Shown in pieces: positions 27,542 through 36,022 of a DNA stretch of 64,000 nucleotides (position 1 is the stretch's first letter; every line of letters begins with the position of its first letter). This DNA comes from Hyphomicrobium sp. (lineage in GTDB: Bacteria > Pseudomonadota > Alphaproteobacteria > Rhizobiales > Hyphomicrobiaceae): positions 1 to 64,000 of the forward strand of contig JASBSU010000042.1 of the NCBI GenBank assembly GCA_030148725.1. The letters are read 5' to 3'. The position numbers and the translations under genes are program-made. The notes beneath the pieces are model-generated. The model made no database searches and was not told the DNA's origin. It saw nothing but the letters and a program-made list of their open reading frames with translations.

Positions 27542-28231
27542 GTGCTGTTTCAACTGCACATTCCAAAGACGGGTGGCACGTCACTATTTTCGGTTCTCTC
27601 CGCGTTGGTCTACCCGCAGCGTTATCACGTCGCGATTTCAGAGCAGGAACTGCGAGATCGCATTAGCGGCTACGGGTTACTTTCCGGCCACTTCGATTGG
27701 GACATCCTGGGAATATTCCCTGAGCGGCCGCGCGTGCTTACGGTGCTGCGCGACCCCGTCGACCTCGTCCTCTCCGCCTACGGTTATTGGCGCCGACGGG
27801 CGAACGAGGGTGTGTTTAGTCCTGGAGCTCAGGTTGCAGCTGACGAGGCCGCATCACGAACGGTCGACGATCTGCTGCTCGATCCGCACTCGCAACTGCG
27901 CGCGAACTTCGGACTGATGACGAATTTTCTCGCGGGCAATGAAGCAGTATCCGCAGGACGCGGGCCGGAAGCCGCGTTGAAGCATCTCGAAGAATGCGCG
28001 TGGGTAGGAACGACCACCACGTTTGTTCGAGACGTCAGGCTATTGCCGGCGATGTTTGGCTTCGGCCCTATCGCGGACGTGCCGCACCACCTTGCAAACC
28101 CGGACCGCCCAAAGAGGATCGACCTCAGCCCCGAGGCACTCAACATTCTCGAAACACTCACAGAAGCCGACCGCACTCTATATGATCGCGCTTGCGCAAT
28201 CGCGGAGGAGCAGCAGCGATTGCATGCGTAG
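27542..28231 (+). CDS. Sulfotransferase-family protein
   Basis: The 229-residue product has a 5'-phosphosulfate-binding loop HIPKTGGTSLFSVL at its N-terminus and a 3'-phosphate motif VLRDPVDLVLSAYGYW around residue 70, as in PAPS-dependent sulfotransferases. Acceptor is unknown; polysaccharide sulfation is inferred from the cluster. It starts with GTG preceded by AGAGAA. It is on the opposite strand from most of the cluster and ends 60 nt before the convergent TPR/GT41 gene. Confidence 0.75.
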   Translation: MLFQLHIPKTGGTSLFSVLSALVYPQRYHVAISEQELRDRISGYGLLSGHFDWDILGIFPERPRVLTVLRDPVDLVLSAYGYWRRRANEGVFSPGAQVAADEAASRTVDDLLLDPHSQLRANFGLMTNFLAGNEAVSAGRGPEAALKHLEECAWVGTTTTFVRDVRLLPAMFGFGPIADVPHHLANPDRPKRIDLSPEALNILETLTEADRTLYDRACAIAEEQQRLHA

Positions 28232-28291
28232 CGACGCGCAAGAGGGCGGTAAGGTTCATTGTTGGCAATGCGCGATTTGGTGCGCCGCCCT

Positions 28292-31200
28292 TTAGCGGTG
28301 TGTGCGCTGAGTGGCTAACGGTGTTATGCCGGTGGTGGCGCGAGCAACCGGTCGGGGCAAAGCTGCCGCCCAACAGCCTTCGACGACGGCGCCGCCTCGA
28401 CCGTTACCGTCCGCGAACGTCGGGGAAGACCGCCACTCTCCGTCGATCCAATCGACGGGAGGACTTCCCTCCTTATGGCGCTGCCAGGATTTCGCGATGA
28501 ACGTCGAAAATGCCTCCACGCTCGCCGTGTTTTCAACGAAGCGCTGCGCTCTATGCCTCAATTCCTGGCCCAACTGCTCTCGCCAAGCCCGGTCTTTAGC
28601 AAGCTTGAGGGCGATCTGCAGGTACTCGTCCTCGTCCCGCGCCGTGAGGCCGGTCATGCCAATATATTCGTAGATCGTCGCGGTCCATTTGCCGAATGGT
28701 ATCGGTGTGGGCAGCGTCACTATTGGAACGCCCAGCATGGCCGCGTCAAAGCTCGAGGACATGCCGCACAGCGGAAACGAGTCCAAGCAGGCGTCGGCCG
28801 TTAGCAGCAAGCTGTGCGCGTCCTCCTGTTTCAACGTGGGCAAGAAAACAATCCTGTCTGCGAGCTTGCCCAGCTTCTGCTGCAGTCTAGCTTTCAAGGT
28901 CTTCGTCGGCGGGTATTCGCCGCGCAAAATCACAAGCGTGGCTTCCGGATCGCTTTCCAGCAGCTTGCGAAACATCTCATCCATGTGGGGATGAATTTTC
29001 GGCGGCGTATTGGCACAAAGATAGATGCGGTCGCTGTCGCTGCGATCCAGCAGGCGGGCGCGCAACTCGCGCTTAGCTTGATCCGAGACCTCCTGCACCG
29101 TATGTCGCTCGATAAAATAAGGTGGATGATCAAGCAGAGCGACGTTGGACTTGTAAAAGCGCTTTGTGTCTTCGGGTTCGGCAGGCTTCCAGGAGATATA
29201 ATAGTCGGCGTTCGTGAGGCCATCGGTCCAATTCGGCTCGAGCAGCACCATCTGCAAATGTGCGAGCCGGGCCATCATGGGGAAGAAGACTGCGGCAACG
29301 GAGGGGCCTGCTACGATGATATCAAGTCGCTCGGCTGCGATCGTGTCAATTGCCGCGTAGCTATCGCTGTCGGAATACTCGACAACCCTTTCGGCTCGCG
29401 CCACCCAAGTCTGCGCGGCCCGGGATTGACCCCGCTTTCCAGGACGCAAAAATACTGTCTCGTAGACTTGCGGATCCAGCCCGCTCAGCAGACCGGACAT
29501 CATCGGCATAGAGTCGTGCACAATGAAGCCGATGCGCACTCGCTTCCCCGCGACGGGCGGATGGCGTTCGGATACGTGCGGCGCGGTAAAGCCGAGCTTC
29601 GGCCATGTCTTGACGGCGATCTTTTCCAGTGCCGCTAGCGCAGAGCTATAGGCCTGCATCTCGGCCGAGCAGAAAATGTACTGCCAGGGCGTCCAGTTGT
29701 TGGACATGTCCTGGATGGGCTCGGAGAGCTCAATCGGTCGAAGGGCTAACGAATTGCAGGCTTCTATGAATTGGCGGACCTGCTTCTGCGATCGTCCGCG
29801 CTCGGCCGGTATCATGGGCGGCGTCAGCAGAAACAGCATTTCTATGATGCGCTGTTCCTTCTCGCGCGGAGCGCCTGGTTCAACATTATCGTTGGTCCGA
29901 TCCGCGATCACGCGCCAAAGGTCAGCCGCGAACTCGTCGTCCAGGTCGAGATACCTGGAAAAAAACGCGAGCAGTCGCGCTTTTTCCTTGGAGTGCGGCG
30001 CCGTTCGAAGCGCCCCGAGCACTACACTTTTAAGGTCATCGAAAATGTCAGGAGAACACGTGCGTTCGAGTTCCTTGAAGTTCAGAATGAAGCTGTCAGC
30101 CGCTTGGCTCTCGACTGCGGCGGCGTAGAACTCGGAGATCGAGTGAACGCCACGCATGTTCTCAAGCCCCAGGCCTTTCGTGAAGGCCGCATAGCGCTTG
30201 TGTTGCAGCCGCCCGGCGCAGATCTGAAGATAGAAATTGCGCAGTTCGCTCGCCGCCGGATTGCAGTCCAACCCAGCTTCCAGCAGGCTGATGCAAAGGT
30301 CGACGTCTGCTAGACGGAGCGCCGCCGCGGCTGCGAAGTAAAAATCCCAGGACGTACTCCGGGGTCTGCCGACCAGGATCTTATAGACGGTGCGAACTTC
30401 AGAATCGAAGCCCTTGGCTTCCATATGTTGGGAGATTTGCCACAACGCGCTGCTGTCGTAGCCGCCCTCGTCTGCATCGCGACCGAGCTTGCTTCTGGCA
30501 AGAGATACGTATCCGTTCTCAATGCAAAATCCGATAAGCTTGCATTGGTGCGCCAGGTCGGGAAATCGTGCGAACAGAGGCTCGATCGCGTCGGGGCCGC
30601 CCGTCTCCTTGTCCGCGAAACTGGCAAGACGCTCGATCTGGCCGGAGGCAGCGCATATGCGGATGAAATGCTCTCGTAGATGCGCAGAGTAGTGAAACTT
30701 TGACAGCTCCGCCTCAAGGCGTGCGGCGGCCTTTTCTGGCAGATTGAGTCTCTCCAGCGAAAGAGCGGCGTAGAGCGCGTCGTCGGCGCTGCTCCCGGGG
30801 CGAGACGAAAGCTTTTCGTAGATGCGATCGGCGTCGCCTTTGCGCCTCAGCTTCAACAGGATGTCAGACAGGCGCCAGTTTTCTGCCGCTCCGTCACAGG
30901 ATCGGATGATCTCATCGATCCTAGCGTTGGCGAGGTCCCAGTGCCCCGCACGCAGCAAATATACGACCAGACTGACGTGCGTGTCCCACTCTAACGCCTT
31001 AGCGATCAGTAGTTCGCAAGCAGCTTTGCCGGCCAGCGGGTCGATGCTTCTCAGCGCTCTTTCGAGTTGCTGCTGTTCGATCGCAATGCGCAGGAAGTTC
31101 TCGGTCAGATCCGGCATTGAGCGATAGCGGCGCTGCCCCGCCTCCAGCACGTCGAGCGCGCGAGCGGCGTCCTTCAGCCGATAGGCCGCTAGCCCGACGA

Positions 31201-31402
31201 ACAGGAACTCATATGGGGTATTGGGCTTGCGCTGGCAGAGCTGTCGGTAGAGGTCGTGTGCCGTCTTTGGGTCGTTAGCCAGCAGCGCGGCATCTGCCGC
31301 GACCCAAATTTGATCGGCCGATTTGGGGCGCAACCGCGAGAGCGTTACGGACGCGATCCTTCGAAAAAGCATATCAATTTTCGATATCAAAACGCTTTCC
31401 AA
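28292..31402 (-). CDS. TPR-repeat protein with GT41 (OGT/SPINDLY-like) domain
   Basis: The 1036-residue product has N-terminal helical TPR-like repeats (about residues 30-560, e.g. DLYRQLCQRKPNTPYEFLF, VGLAAYRLKDAARAL) and a C-terminal GT41-type glycosyltransferase region. The latter includes RVRIGFIVHDSM, RIYLCANTPPKIHPHMDE, RIVFLPTLKQEDAHSLL and ACLDSFPLCGMSSSFDAAML. It would move a sugar from a nucleotide donor to a protein or glycan. Such enzymes can glycosylate proteins; whether this one serves the polysaccharide is not known. The start is uncertain: TTG at 31402 or ATG at 31372. Confidence 0.75.
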   Translation of the reverse strand: MESVLISKIDMLFRRIASVTLSRLRPKSADQIWVAADAALLANDPKTAHDLYRQLCQRKPNTPYEFLFVGLAAYRLKDAARALDVLEAGQRRYRSMPDLTENFLRIAIEQQQLERALRSIDPLAGKAACELLIAKALEWDTHVSLVVYLLRAGHWDLANARIDEIIRSCDGAAENWRLSDILLKLRRKGDADRIYEKLSSRPGSSADDALYAALSLERLNLPEKAAARLEAELSKFHYSAHLREHFIRICAASGQIERLASFADKETGGPDAIEPLFARFPDLAHQCKLIGFCIENGYVSLARSKLGRDADEGGYDSSALWQISQHMEAKGFDSEVRTVYKILVGRPRSTSWDFYFAAAAALRLADVDLCISLLEAGLDCNPAASELRNFYLQICAGRLQHKRYAAFTKGLGLENMRGVHSISEFYAAAVESQAADSFILNFKELERTCSPDIFDDLKSVVLGALRTAPHSKEKARLLAFFSRYLDLDDEFAADLWRVIADRTNDNVEPGAPREKEQRIIEMLFLLTPPMIPAERGRSQKQVRQFIEACNSLALRPIELSEPIQDMSNNWTPWQYIFCSAEMQAYSSALAALEKIAVKTWPKLGFTAPHVSERHPPVAGKRVRIGFIVHDSMPMMSGLLSGLDPQVYETVFLRPGKRGQSRAAQTWVARAERVVEYSDSDSYAAIDTIAAERLDIIVAGPSVAAVFFPMMARLAHLQMVLLEPNWTDGLTNADYYISWKPAEPEDTKRFYKSNVALLDHPPYFIERHTVQEVSDQAKRELRARLLDRSDSDRIYLCANTPPKIHPHMDEMFRKLLESDPEATLVILRGEYPPTKTLKARLQQKLGKLADRIVFLPTLKQEDAHSLLLTADACLDSFPLCGMSSSFDAAMLGVPIVTLPTPIPFGKWTATIYEYIGMTGLTARDEDEYLQIALKLAKDRAWREQLGQELRHRAQRFVENTASVEAFSTFIAKSWQRHKEGSPPVDWIDGEWRSSPTFADGNGRGGAVVEGCWAAALPRPVARATTGITPLATQRTHR

Positions 31403-31494
31403 CCGACCTGGTTGCCATAGTCAGTATAGCTATGGATCAGCCGCAAAACTTTCTCGGTCACGGTCATAAATCGCAGCTTCTTCATTTGAGCCAA

Positions 31495-32625
31495 TCAGGT
31501 TGCGTGCGAATAGGTGTCGGGCCGCTCGGGATCGAAAACTTCATTGGCCCAGAGCATGACTACGAGCTCGTCAGTGCCGATGTTGGTGATGTCATGTGCC
31601 CAACCCGGCACGGTTTCGACGATCTGGGACCGCTCTCCGCTCGTCACGACTTCAGACACACGACCGTCCTGTATGTGGCGAAACCTGAATCGCGCGCGTC
31701 CCCTGAGAACGAGGAATTTCTCCGCTTTGGTGTGGTGGTAGTGGCCACCTCTCGTAACACCTGGAACTGCTGTGAAGTAGGAAAACTGCCCATTTTCCGG
31801 TGTTTTCAGAATCTCGACGAACTTGCCGCGGCCGTCAGCGTGCTCCTTGAGCGAATAGACAAAATCCTCCTCGGGCAAATAGCTGAGGTAAGTTGCATGG
31901 AGCGCTCTCAAGAAGCCCGTGCCAACATGGGCCGTGATCAAGCTCGTTCTGCTCTGGCGGAACGCGCGAATGTCATCGGCAAGCCTCCCGACCGTGGTTT
32001 GGTATTGGGGACGAATGACCTCGAAGGCGCTCGCATTCATGGCGGGTCCGCTTCCATCCAACAGCCGGATAAAGCGGTCAACTACATCGTCAATATAGAC
32101 GAGCGTCAGCGGCGCGGCAGGGTCGCGGATTTCGATGGGTATTCCGCGAGCTATGCTCCAACAGAACGTCGCAACGACAGAGTTGTAGTTCGGCCGGCAC
32201 CACTTACCAAACACGTTTGGCAGGCGAAATATATGTATCGGGACAGCACTCTTTTCCGACGTCGCAAACAGAGCCTGCTCTGCAGCACGCTTGCTCTGTG
32301 CGTAGAGGCCGTCATCATGTTCGGCGTGAATCGACGAAGTATACAAGATTGGTATTTTTCTGCCTGTAGCTTGCGATTCCCGCACAACGGCATCGCATAG
32401 GTGCTCGGTCAACGCATGGTTTGACGCCATGAAATCCAAAGGATCTGAAGGCCGATTTGCCCCGGCAAGATGGACAACGAATTCGGTCCCGACCAGCCGG
32501 TCGGGCAATGCCTGGATCGCATCCTCTGACGTAAAGCGAATTACCTCGACATCGGACCGCTCCGTCAGGCGCTGACAGAGATTTCGGCCGATGAAACCGT
32601 GCGCACCGGTGACGACCACCTTCAT
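31495..32625 (-). CDS. NAD-dependent reductase fused to cupin, CapF/WbjC-like
   Basis: The 376-residue protein has an extended-SDR domain (MKVVVTGAHGFIGRNLCQRL, YTSSIHAEHDDGLYAQSK with Y-x-x-x-K) and a C-terminal cupin (PGVTRGGHYHHTKAEKFLVL). This two-domain layout is that of CapF/WbjC, which acts with CapE and CapG in UDP-N-acetyl-L-fucosamine synthesis. CapE and CapG are not in this window. The 92-nt gap to the TPR gene holds nothing clear. Confidence 0.85.
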   Translation of the reverse strand: MKVVVTGAHGFIGRNLCQRLTERSDVEVIRFTSEDAIQALPDRLVGTEFVVHLAGANRPSDPLDFMASNHALTEHLCDAVVRESQATGRKIPILYTSSIHAEHDDGLYAQSKRAAEQALFATSEKSAVPIHIFRLPNVFGKWCRPNYNSVVATFCWSIARGIPIEIRDPAAPLTLVYIDDVVDRFIRLLDGSGPAMNASAFEVIRPQYQTTVGRLADDIRAFRQSRTSLITAHVGTGFLRALHATYLSYLPEEDFVYSLKEHADGRGKFVEILKTPENGQFSYFTAVPGVTRGGHYHHTKAEKFLVLRGRARFRFRHIQDGRVSEVVTSGERSQIVETVPGWAHDITNIGTDELVVMLWANEVFDPERPDTYSHAT

Positions 32626-32991
32626 CAGGCAAATTCTCTAGCCGGTGGAGCTTGAGCTCGCACTTGGTGACGACCAAAAACGAGATGGGACAGCAACGAC
32701 AGTAGCTTGAAGCCCAACAAGCTTTGGCTTGCCTCAGAACGCTACTCTCAAACATACGTGCGGCAAACCGTGGCAGGCAAAGATCATGTGGGTAATTCGC
32801 GCTCCGGTGATTAGCTCTGCGCATGGCTTGCCCTCCCTGGCCCGGAAGCGGCTTAGCGAACCCGATGATGGAGCGACGACGTGAGCAAGGATCGTCGCGC
32901 CCGATGCGGGGGCAAGCGACGTGCGTCGTGGACCTAAGAAGGCTACCATTAGATACTGCAGCTTTCGGGCATCGAGCGGAAGGTAAGATAC
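32626..32991. promoter_or_regulatory. AT-richer divergent intergenic region
   Basis: This 366-nt stretch separates the leftward CapF-like gene from the rightward glycosyltransferase. I find no gene and no well-scoring promoter motif; the last 15 nt carry the RBS GGAAGG. It should hold divergent promoters. Confidence 0.4.
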
Positions 32992-34119
32992 GTGGAGATC
33001 CTCCACTTCTATAAGACGACGATGCCGTACTCGGTCGGAGGTGGGGAGCGGATCATCCATGAGCTTGCGTCCGGCGCCGCCGCGCGTGGCCACCGCGTGA
33101 ACGTGCTGACGTTAGGACGAACGGCAGAGACGCGGCAGTACGGTGCCTACACGATACATTGCTGCCCGATTGCATTTGAAATGGCGTCCACGCCGATTTC
33201 AGCGAGCGTCGTTTCGAAGTTCCGTGCCTTGGCGCAGGCCGCCGACATCGTGAACTACCACTACCCTTGGCCGTTTATGGATCTCGTTCACTTCGCGACC
33301 GGCGCGGCTAAGGTCTCGGTCGTGACCTATCACTCCGATATTGTTCGCCAGCGGGCGGCGGAGCATCTGTATGCACCACTTCGCCGTGCCTTCTTGAGTT
33401 CGGTAGACGCTATCGTCGCCACCTCCCCCAACTACCGCTCGAGCAGCAAAACGCTGCAGCCGTACCTCCCAAAGGTCTCTGTCATTCCGTTGGGCGTCGC
33501 GGATGCAAGCCTGCAGCCTCCATCGGAGGGGGCACTGCGTCGTTGGCGGACCCGGGTTGGCGAACGCTTCTTCCTCTTCGTAGGCGTTCTGCGGTACTAC
33601 AAAGGGCTGCACATACTTTTGGAAGCCGCACACGGAACAGGCATTCCCATCGTGATTGCCGGCTCAGGTCCAACGGAGCCGGAGCTTTCCCGGCACGCGC
33701 GGCTGTTAAACGCTGACAACATCCACTTGGTCGGGCAGGTCACCGAAGACGACAAGGCGGCACTGATTTCACTGTGCGCCGGCGTTGTGTTTCCTTCGCA
33801 TTTGCGAGCCGAGGCCTTCGGCGTAACGCTCCTCGAAGGTGCGCTCTACGGCAAACCACTCATTTCCAGCGAGATCGGCACTGGCACATCGTATGTGAAC
33901 ATCGATGGCGAGACCGGCATCGTCGTTCCCCCAAATGATCCCGCGGCGCTGCGCAGCGCGCTGCAGCGCCTGTGGGGTAACGCTGTGCTTGCGAGCGAGC
34001 ACGGACGCCGGGCGCGTGCGCGCTATGAGGCACTGTTTACGAGCGATCGCATGTCAGACGCTTACGTGGCGCTGTATGGAGAGCTCATTTACAATGCTCG
34101 TCGCCGTGGCAGATTGTAA
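32992..34119 (+). CDS. GT4 glycosyltransferase
   Basis: The 375-residue GT-B enzyme starts with MEILHFYKTTMPYSVGGGER, has FFLFVGVLRYYKGLHILLEA at the domain boundary and the donor-site EAFGVTLLEGALYGKP (E-x7-E). It starts with GTG after GGAAGGTAAGATAC and ends four bases before the right-hand copy of the 13-bp attachment repeat. It is therefore the last gene of the island, on the plus strand. The sugar and linkage are not predictable. Confidence 0.88.
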   Translation: MEILHFYKTTMPYSVGGGERIIHELASGAAARGHRVNVLTLGRTAETRQYGAYTIHCCPIAFEMASTPISASVVSKFRALAQAADIVNYHYPWPFMDLVHFATGAAKVSVVTYHSDIVRQRAAEHLYAPLRRAFLSSVDAIVATSPNYRSSSKTLQPYLPKVSVIPLGVADASLQPPSEGALRRWRTRVGERFFLFVGVLRYYKGLHILLEAAHGTGIPIVIAGSGPTEPELSRHARLLNADNIHLVGQVTEDDKAALISLCAGVVFPSHLRAEAFGVTLLEGALYGKPLISSEIGTGTSYVNIDGETGIVVPPNDPAALRSALQRLWGNAVLASEHGRRARARYEALFTSDRMSDAYVALYGELIYNARRRGRL

Positions 34120-34123
34120 ACCG

Positions 34124-34136
34124 ACCCCTTCCGCCA
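34124..34136 (+). repeat. Attachment core, island right end (13-bp direct repeat)
   Basis: ACCCCTTCCGCCA repeats exactly the last 13 bases of tRNA-Ser (19831-19843). It sits 4 nt after the last island gene and has the same orientation. It fits the attR side of a tRNA-targeted element. Confidence 0.8.
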
Positions 34137-34217
34137 TTATAAGCGTCGCAGGGATGGTCGTCCGAGGTGCTCGGACATTGGAGCGCCAACGATTGACGGC
34201 TGTGAGGGCGTTGCGGC

Positions 34218-34433
34218 CTAGCAGGGCAGTGCGGCTGCAGCGAGCACGTCGGCGTCCTCCGCGCGTGCCAAGTCTGCGACAAACGCTTCAATCTCGGCGT
34301 TGGTCATCATGCGAACGTCGTAAAACCGGTGGCCTCGAGAGATGACGACGACGTCAGACAGGGCTGGCGTAGACTTACCGATAATCCGGTCGGCTTCCGG
34401 TTTGCTCAAAGCTTTTGCCTTGTGGTAGCGCAT
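34218..34433 (-). CDS. Small hypothetical protein
   Basis: The 71-residue product (MRYHKAKALSKPEADRIIGK and onwards) has no domain I recognise. Its start codon overlaps the stop of the 101-residue gene upstream, so the two are translationally coupled. It lies 81 nt outside the island's right repeat. Short length limits confidence. Confidence 0.5.
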   Translation of the reverse strand: MRYHKAKALSKPEADRIIGKSTPALSDVVVISRGHRFYDVRMMTNAEIEAFVADLARAEDADVLAAAALPC

Positions 34434-34738
34434 CAGCCGGCTGTCCCGTTGTCAGGACGAGCGGCGGTCTCGTCTTCTTCGCCGTCGCTATCGCGCGGCA
34501 AGGGATAGCCATTGCTCTCGTAGAGCGCACGGATATCTGCAAACTCGTACCGATCCTCGCCGATCTCCATGATCGTGCCGCGCTGCATGATTTGCGGGAG
34601 CTGCTCGACAGCGAAACGGATGGCTTCGGCGCTCGTAGCGAAGCGCCGGTAACTCACCGGGCGCTTGCGGGCGCCCTTGCCGTCGGTCGAATAGACATCG
34701 GCGGGCTCATTGTATGAGAAGTCTTGCGGCATGATCAT
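34433..34738 (-). CDS. Small hypothetical protein
   Basis: The 101-residue product contains ATSAEAIRFAVEQLPQIMQ and an acidic C-terminal region with EEDETAARPDNGTAG. It resembles a type of small protein often seen in Rhizobiales, but I cannot name a family. It is coupled to the 71-residue downstream gene. An alternative start lies two codons in. Confidence 0.55.
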   Translation of the reverse strand: MIMPQDFSYNEPADVYSTDGKGARKRPVSYRRFATSAEAIRFAVEQLPQIMQRGTIMEIGEDRYEFADIRALYESNGYPLPRDSDGEEDETAARPDNGTAG

Positions 34739-34815
34739 GCGGAGTGGTGGCGTTTTAAGTTGCGTGGGCGGCGTTGCTGACCTTTGGGCACGATGATCTC
34801 CTAGCGGGACGGCTA

Positions 34816-35052
34816 TCAGGCAGGGGTGTTGGTGCTGCGCAGCTCGCTTTCGCGCGCGACGCGCTCGAACACCTCGGCGATCGTCTTGATGCGATAGCGA
34901 CGCTCGCCACCTTCCGACGGCAGCACCGTGAGCACCTTGTAGGAACGGGCAGACGGGCTGACGCCCGTCTTCGACGGCACGAAGTCCACCATCTGGCCAA
35001 CCCTGAATTTGTTAGTCGCCGCAGTGGTTCGACGTGCTGGTCGTCTTTCCAT
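34816..35052 (-). CDS. Small hypothetical protein (VGQ-VDF-type)
   Basis: The 78-residue product has a basic N-terminus (MERRPARRTTAAT) and the core KFRVGQMVDFVPSK followed by YRIKTIAEVFERVARESEL. Proteins of this pattern occur in many Rhizobiales; function unknown. The ATG at 35052 is chosen because GGAGCGA precedes it; a longer in-frame start at 35154 has no RBS. Confidence 0.6.
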   Translation of the reverse strand: MERRPARRTTAATNKFRVGQMVDFVPSKTGVSPSARSYKVLTVLPSEGGERRYRIKTIAEVFERVARESELRSTNTPA

Positions 35053-35123
35053 GACATTCGCTCCGATTGTCGTGCTCCCTTGGCCGCAGGCGGCTTCAGG
35101 CGGTCGTCGCAGGACGGCGACCG

Positions 35124-35402
35124 TCAGGCGGAGTTGCGATGTGCGCAGGGCCACAGAGCAAAGTCGGTGGAGACCCCGTCACCAAAGTTCTGCAATCTCA
35201 TGTGGCTGAGTGTGGTGATCGCGAGTTGATCGCCGTCGCGTTCGCCGGCGCCGACACAAGCGATGATGTGACGCGTCGCGGTGAGCCGAAGTTTTTCGAT
35301 GTCGTTTTGTTCGTGCGCACATTCGCCGACAACCGAATCCAGCGCGGCGGTCATCAACCGGAGAACGTCAGAATCGTGGAAGTCGTTTGAGCCGTCCATC
35401 AT
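35124..35402 (-). CDS. Small hypothetical protein
   Basis: The 92-residue product starts with MMDGSNDFHDSDVLRLM, has no recognised domain and contains three cysteines. ATG at 35402 is supported by GAGGACAC. It is followed by the 78-residue gene on the same strand. Weak evidence only. Confidence 0.4.
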   Translation of the reverse strand: MMDGSNDFHDSDVLRLMTAALDSVVGECAHEQNDIEKLRLTATRHIIACVGAGERDGDQLAITTLSHMRLQNFGDGVSTDFALWPCAHRNSA

Positions 35403-35414
35403 GTGTCCTCGCAT

Positions 35415-35661
35415 AAAGGCGGGAGCACACGTCGCTCTCAGTCACGAGCGCCTACGGTCGTAGCGCGTGATGGCTGACCTATAGCCGACCCGTTCGCGAA
35501 AGTCGAATCCGGGGCCGCCCCGCGCCAATGAACTCAAGGTCATCATGGCTCGATACTGGCGCCGTACCCATCGCGATAACGAATTCGTTCTATCCGGCTC
35601 GATTTCGCGGCCAAAACGGCAGTGGAACCCGCGCGGGTATTCTTCGAATTCTACTCACAGT
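35415..35661. other. Intergenic stretch without a supported gene
   Basis: Between the small minus-strand gene and the stress promoter I see no convincing ORF. Short frames here lack RBS and homology-like features. Confidence 0.5.
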
Positions 35662-35687
35662 GGAACAAATTCGGTGCCCGGCGCGTT
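35662..35687 (+). promoter_or_regulatory. EcfG-type (general stress response) promoter
   Basis: GGAAC (35662-35666) and CGTT (35684-35687) are separated by 17 nt, an exact match to the consensus of alphaproteobacterial EcfG sigma factors. It lies 59 nt before the DUF883-like gene and suggests stress induction of that gene and CsbD. Confidence 0.7.
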
Positions 35688-35746
35688 GCTTAGTTATTCG
35701 ATAGCCCAGTCCGGCCTTCCGCCGTCTTGGCAGAGGGAGTAGTCCT

Positions 35747-35941
35747 ATGACCATCGACACGAACATCGGCGATCTTGCGGTTGCCACGGCGGGCGAAGCG
35801 GTTGAGGCGACCCGCGATCAATACAATAACGTGCTCGCAGCAATTCGCAGAAACCCATTGCAGTCCGCCGGCATTGCCGCGGGTGTGGGCTTTGTGATTG
35901 CGCTCTTGGTTCGTCCGAGCACGACGAACCGCCGGCGCTGA
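35747..35941 (+). CDS. Short DUF883/YqjD-like membrane protein
   Basis: The 64-residue product has an amphipathic start and a C-terminal glycine-rich membrane helix (SAGIAAGVGFVIALLVRP), as in YqjD/ElaB (DUF883) proteins that tie ribosomes to the membrane. It is shorter than usual DUF883 members. The RBS GGGAG precedes the ATG. The EcfG-type promoter upstream fits the stress-linked context of these proteins. Confidence 0.7.
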   Translation: MTIDTNIGDLAVATAGEAVEATRDQYNNVLAAIRRNPLQSAGIAAGVGFVIALLVRPSTTNRRR

Positions 35942-35981
35942 GACCCTTCCGAACCTGACCACCAGACTTGAGTTGAACAAA

Positions 35982-36003
35982 TGAAACGGCATGCGCCGCT
36001 TCA
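35982..36003 (+). terminator. Hairpin between DUF883-like gene and csbD-like gene
   Basis: TGAAACGGC and GCCGCTTCA pair with one A-C mismatch around a 4-nt loop and are followed by GTTTT. It may attenuate read-through into the CsbD gene. Confidence 0.45.
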
Positions 36004-36022
36004 GTTTTGAGAGGATTGCGTC

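Larger units (their letters stand above)
19844..34136. mobile_element. tRNA-Ser-associated genomic island with polysaccharide cargo (decayed integrase)
   Basis: Direct repeats of the tRNA 3' end at both sides, an integrase remnant at the tRNA-proximal end, a more AT-rich sequence than the flanks and a self-contained surface-polysaccharide cargo define the element. It spans about 14.3 kb and is immobile by itself because the integrase is broken. Boundaries follow from the repeats; the age and origin are inference. Confidence 0.75.
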
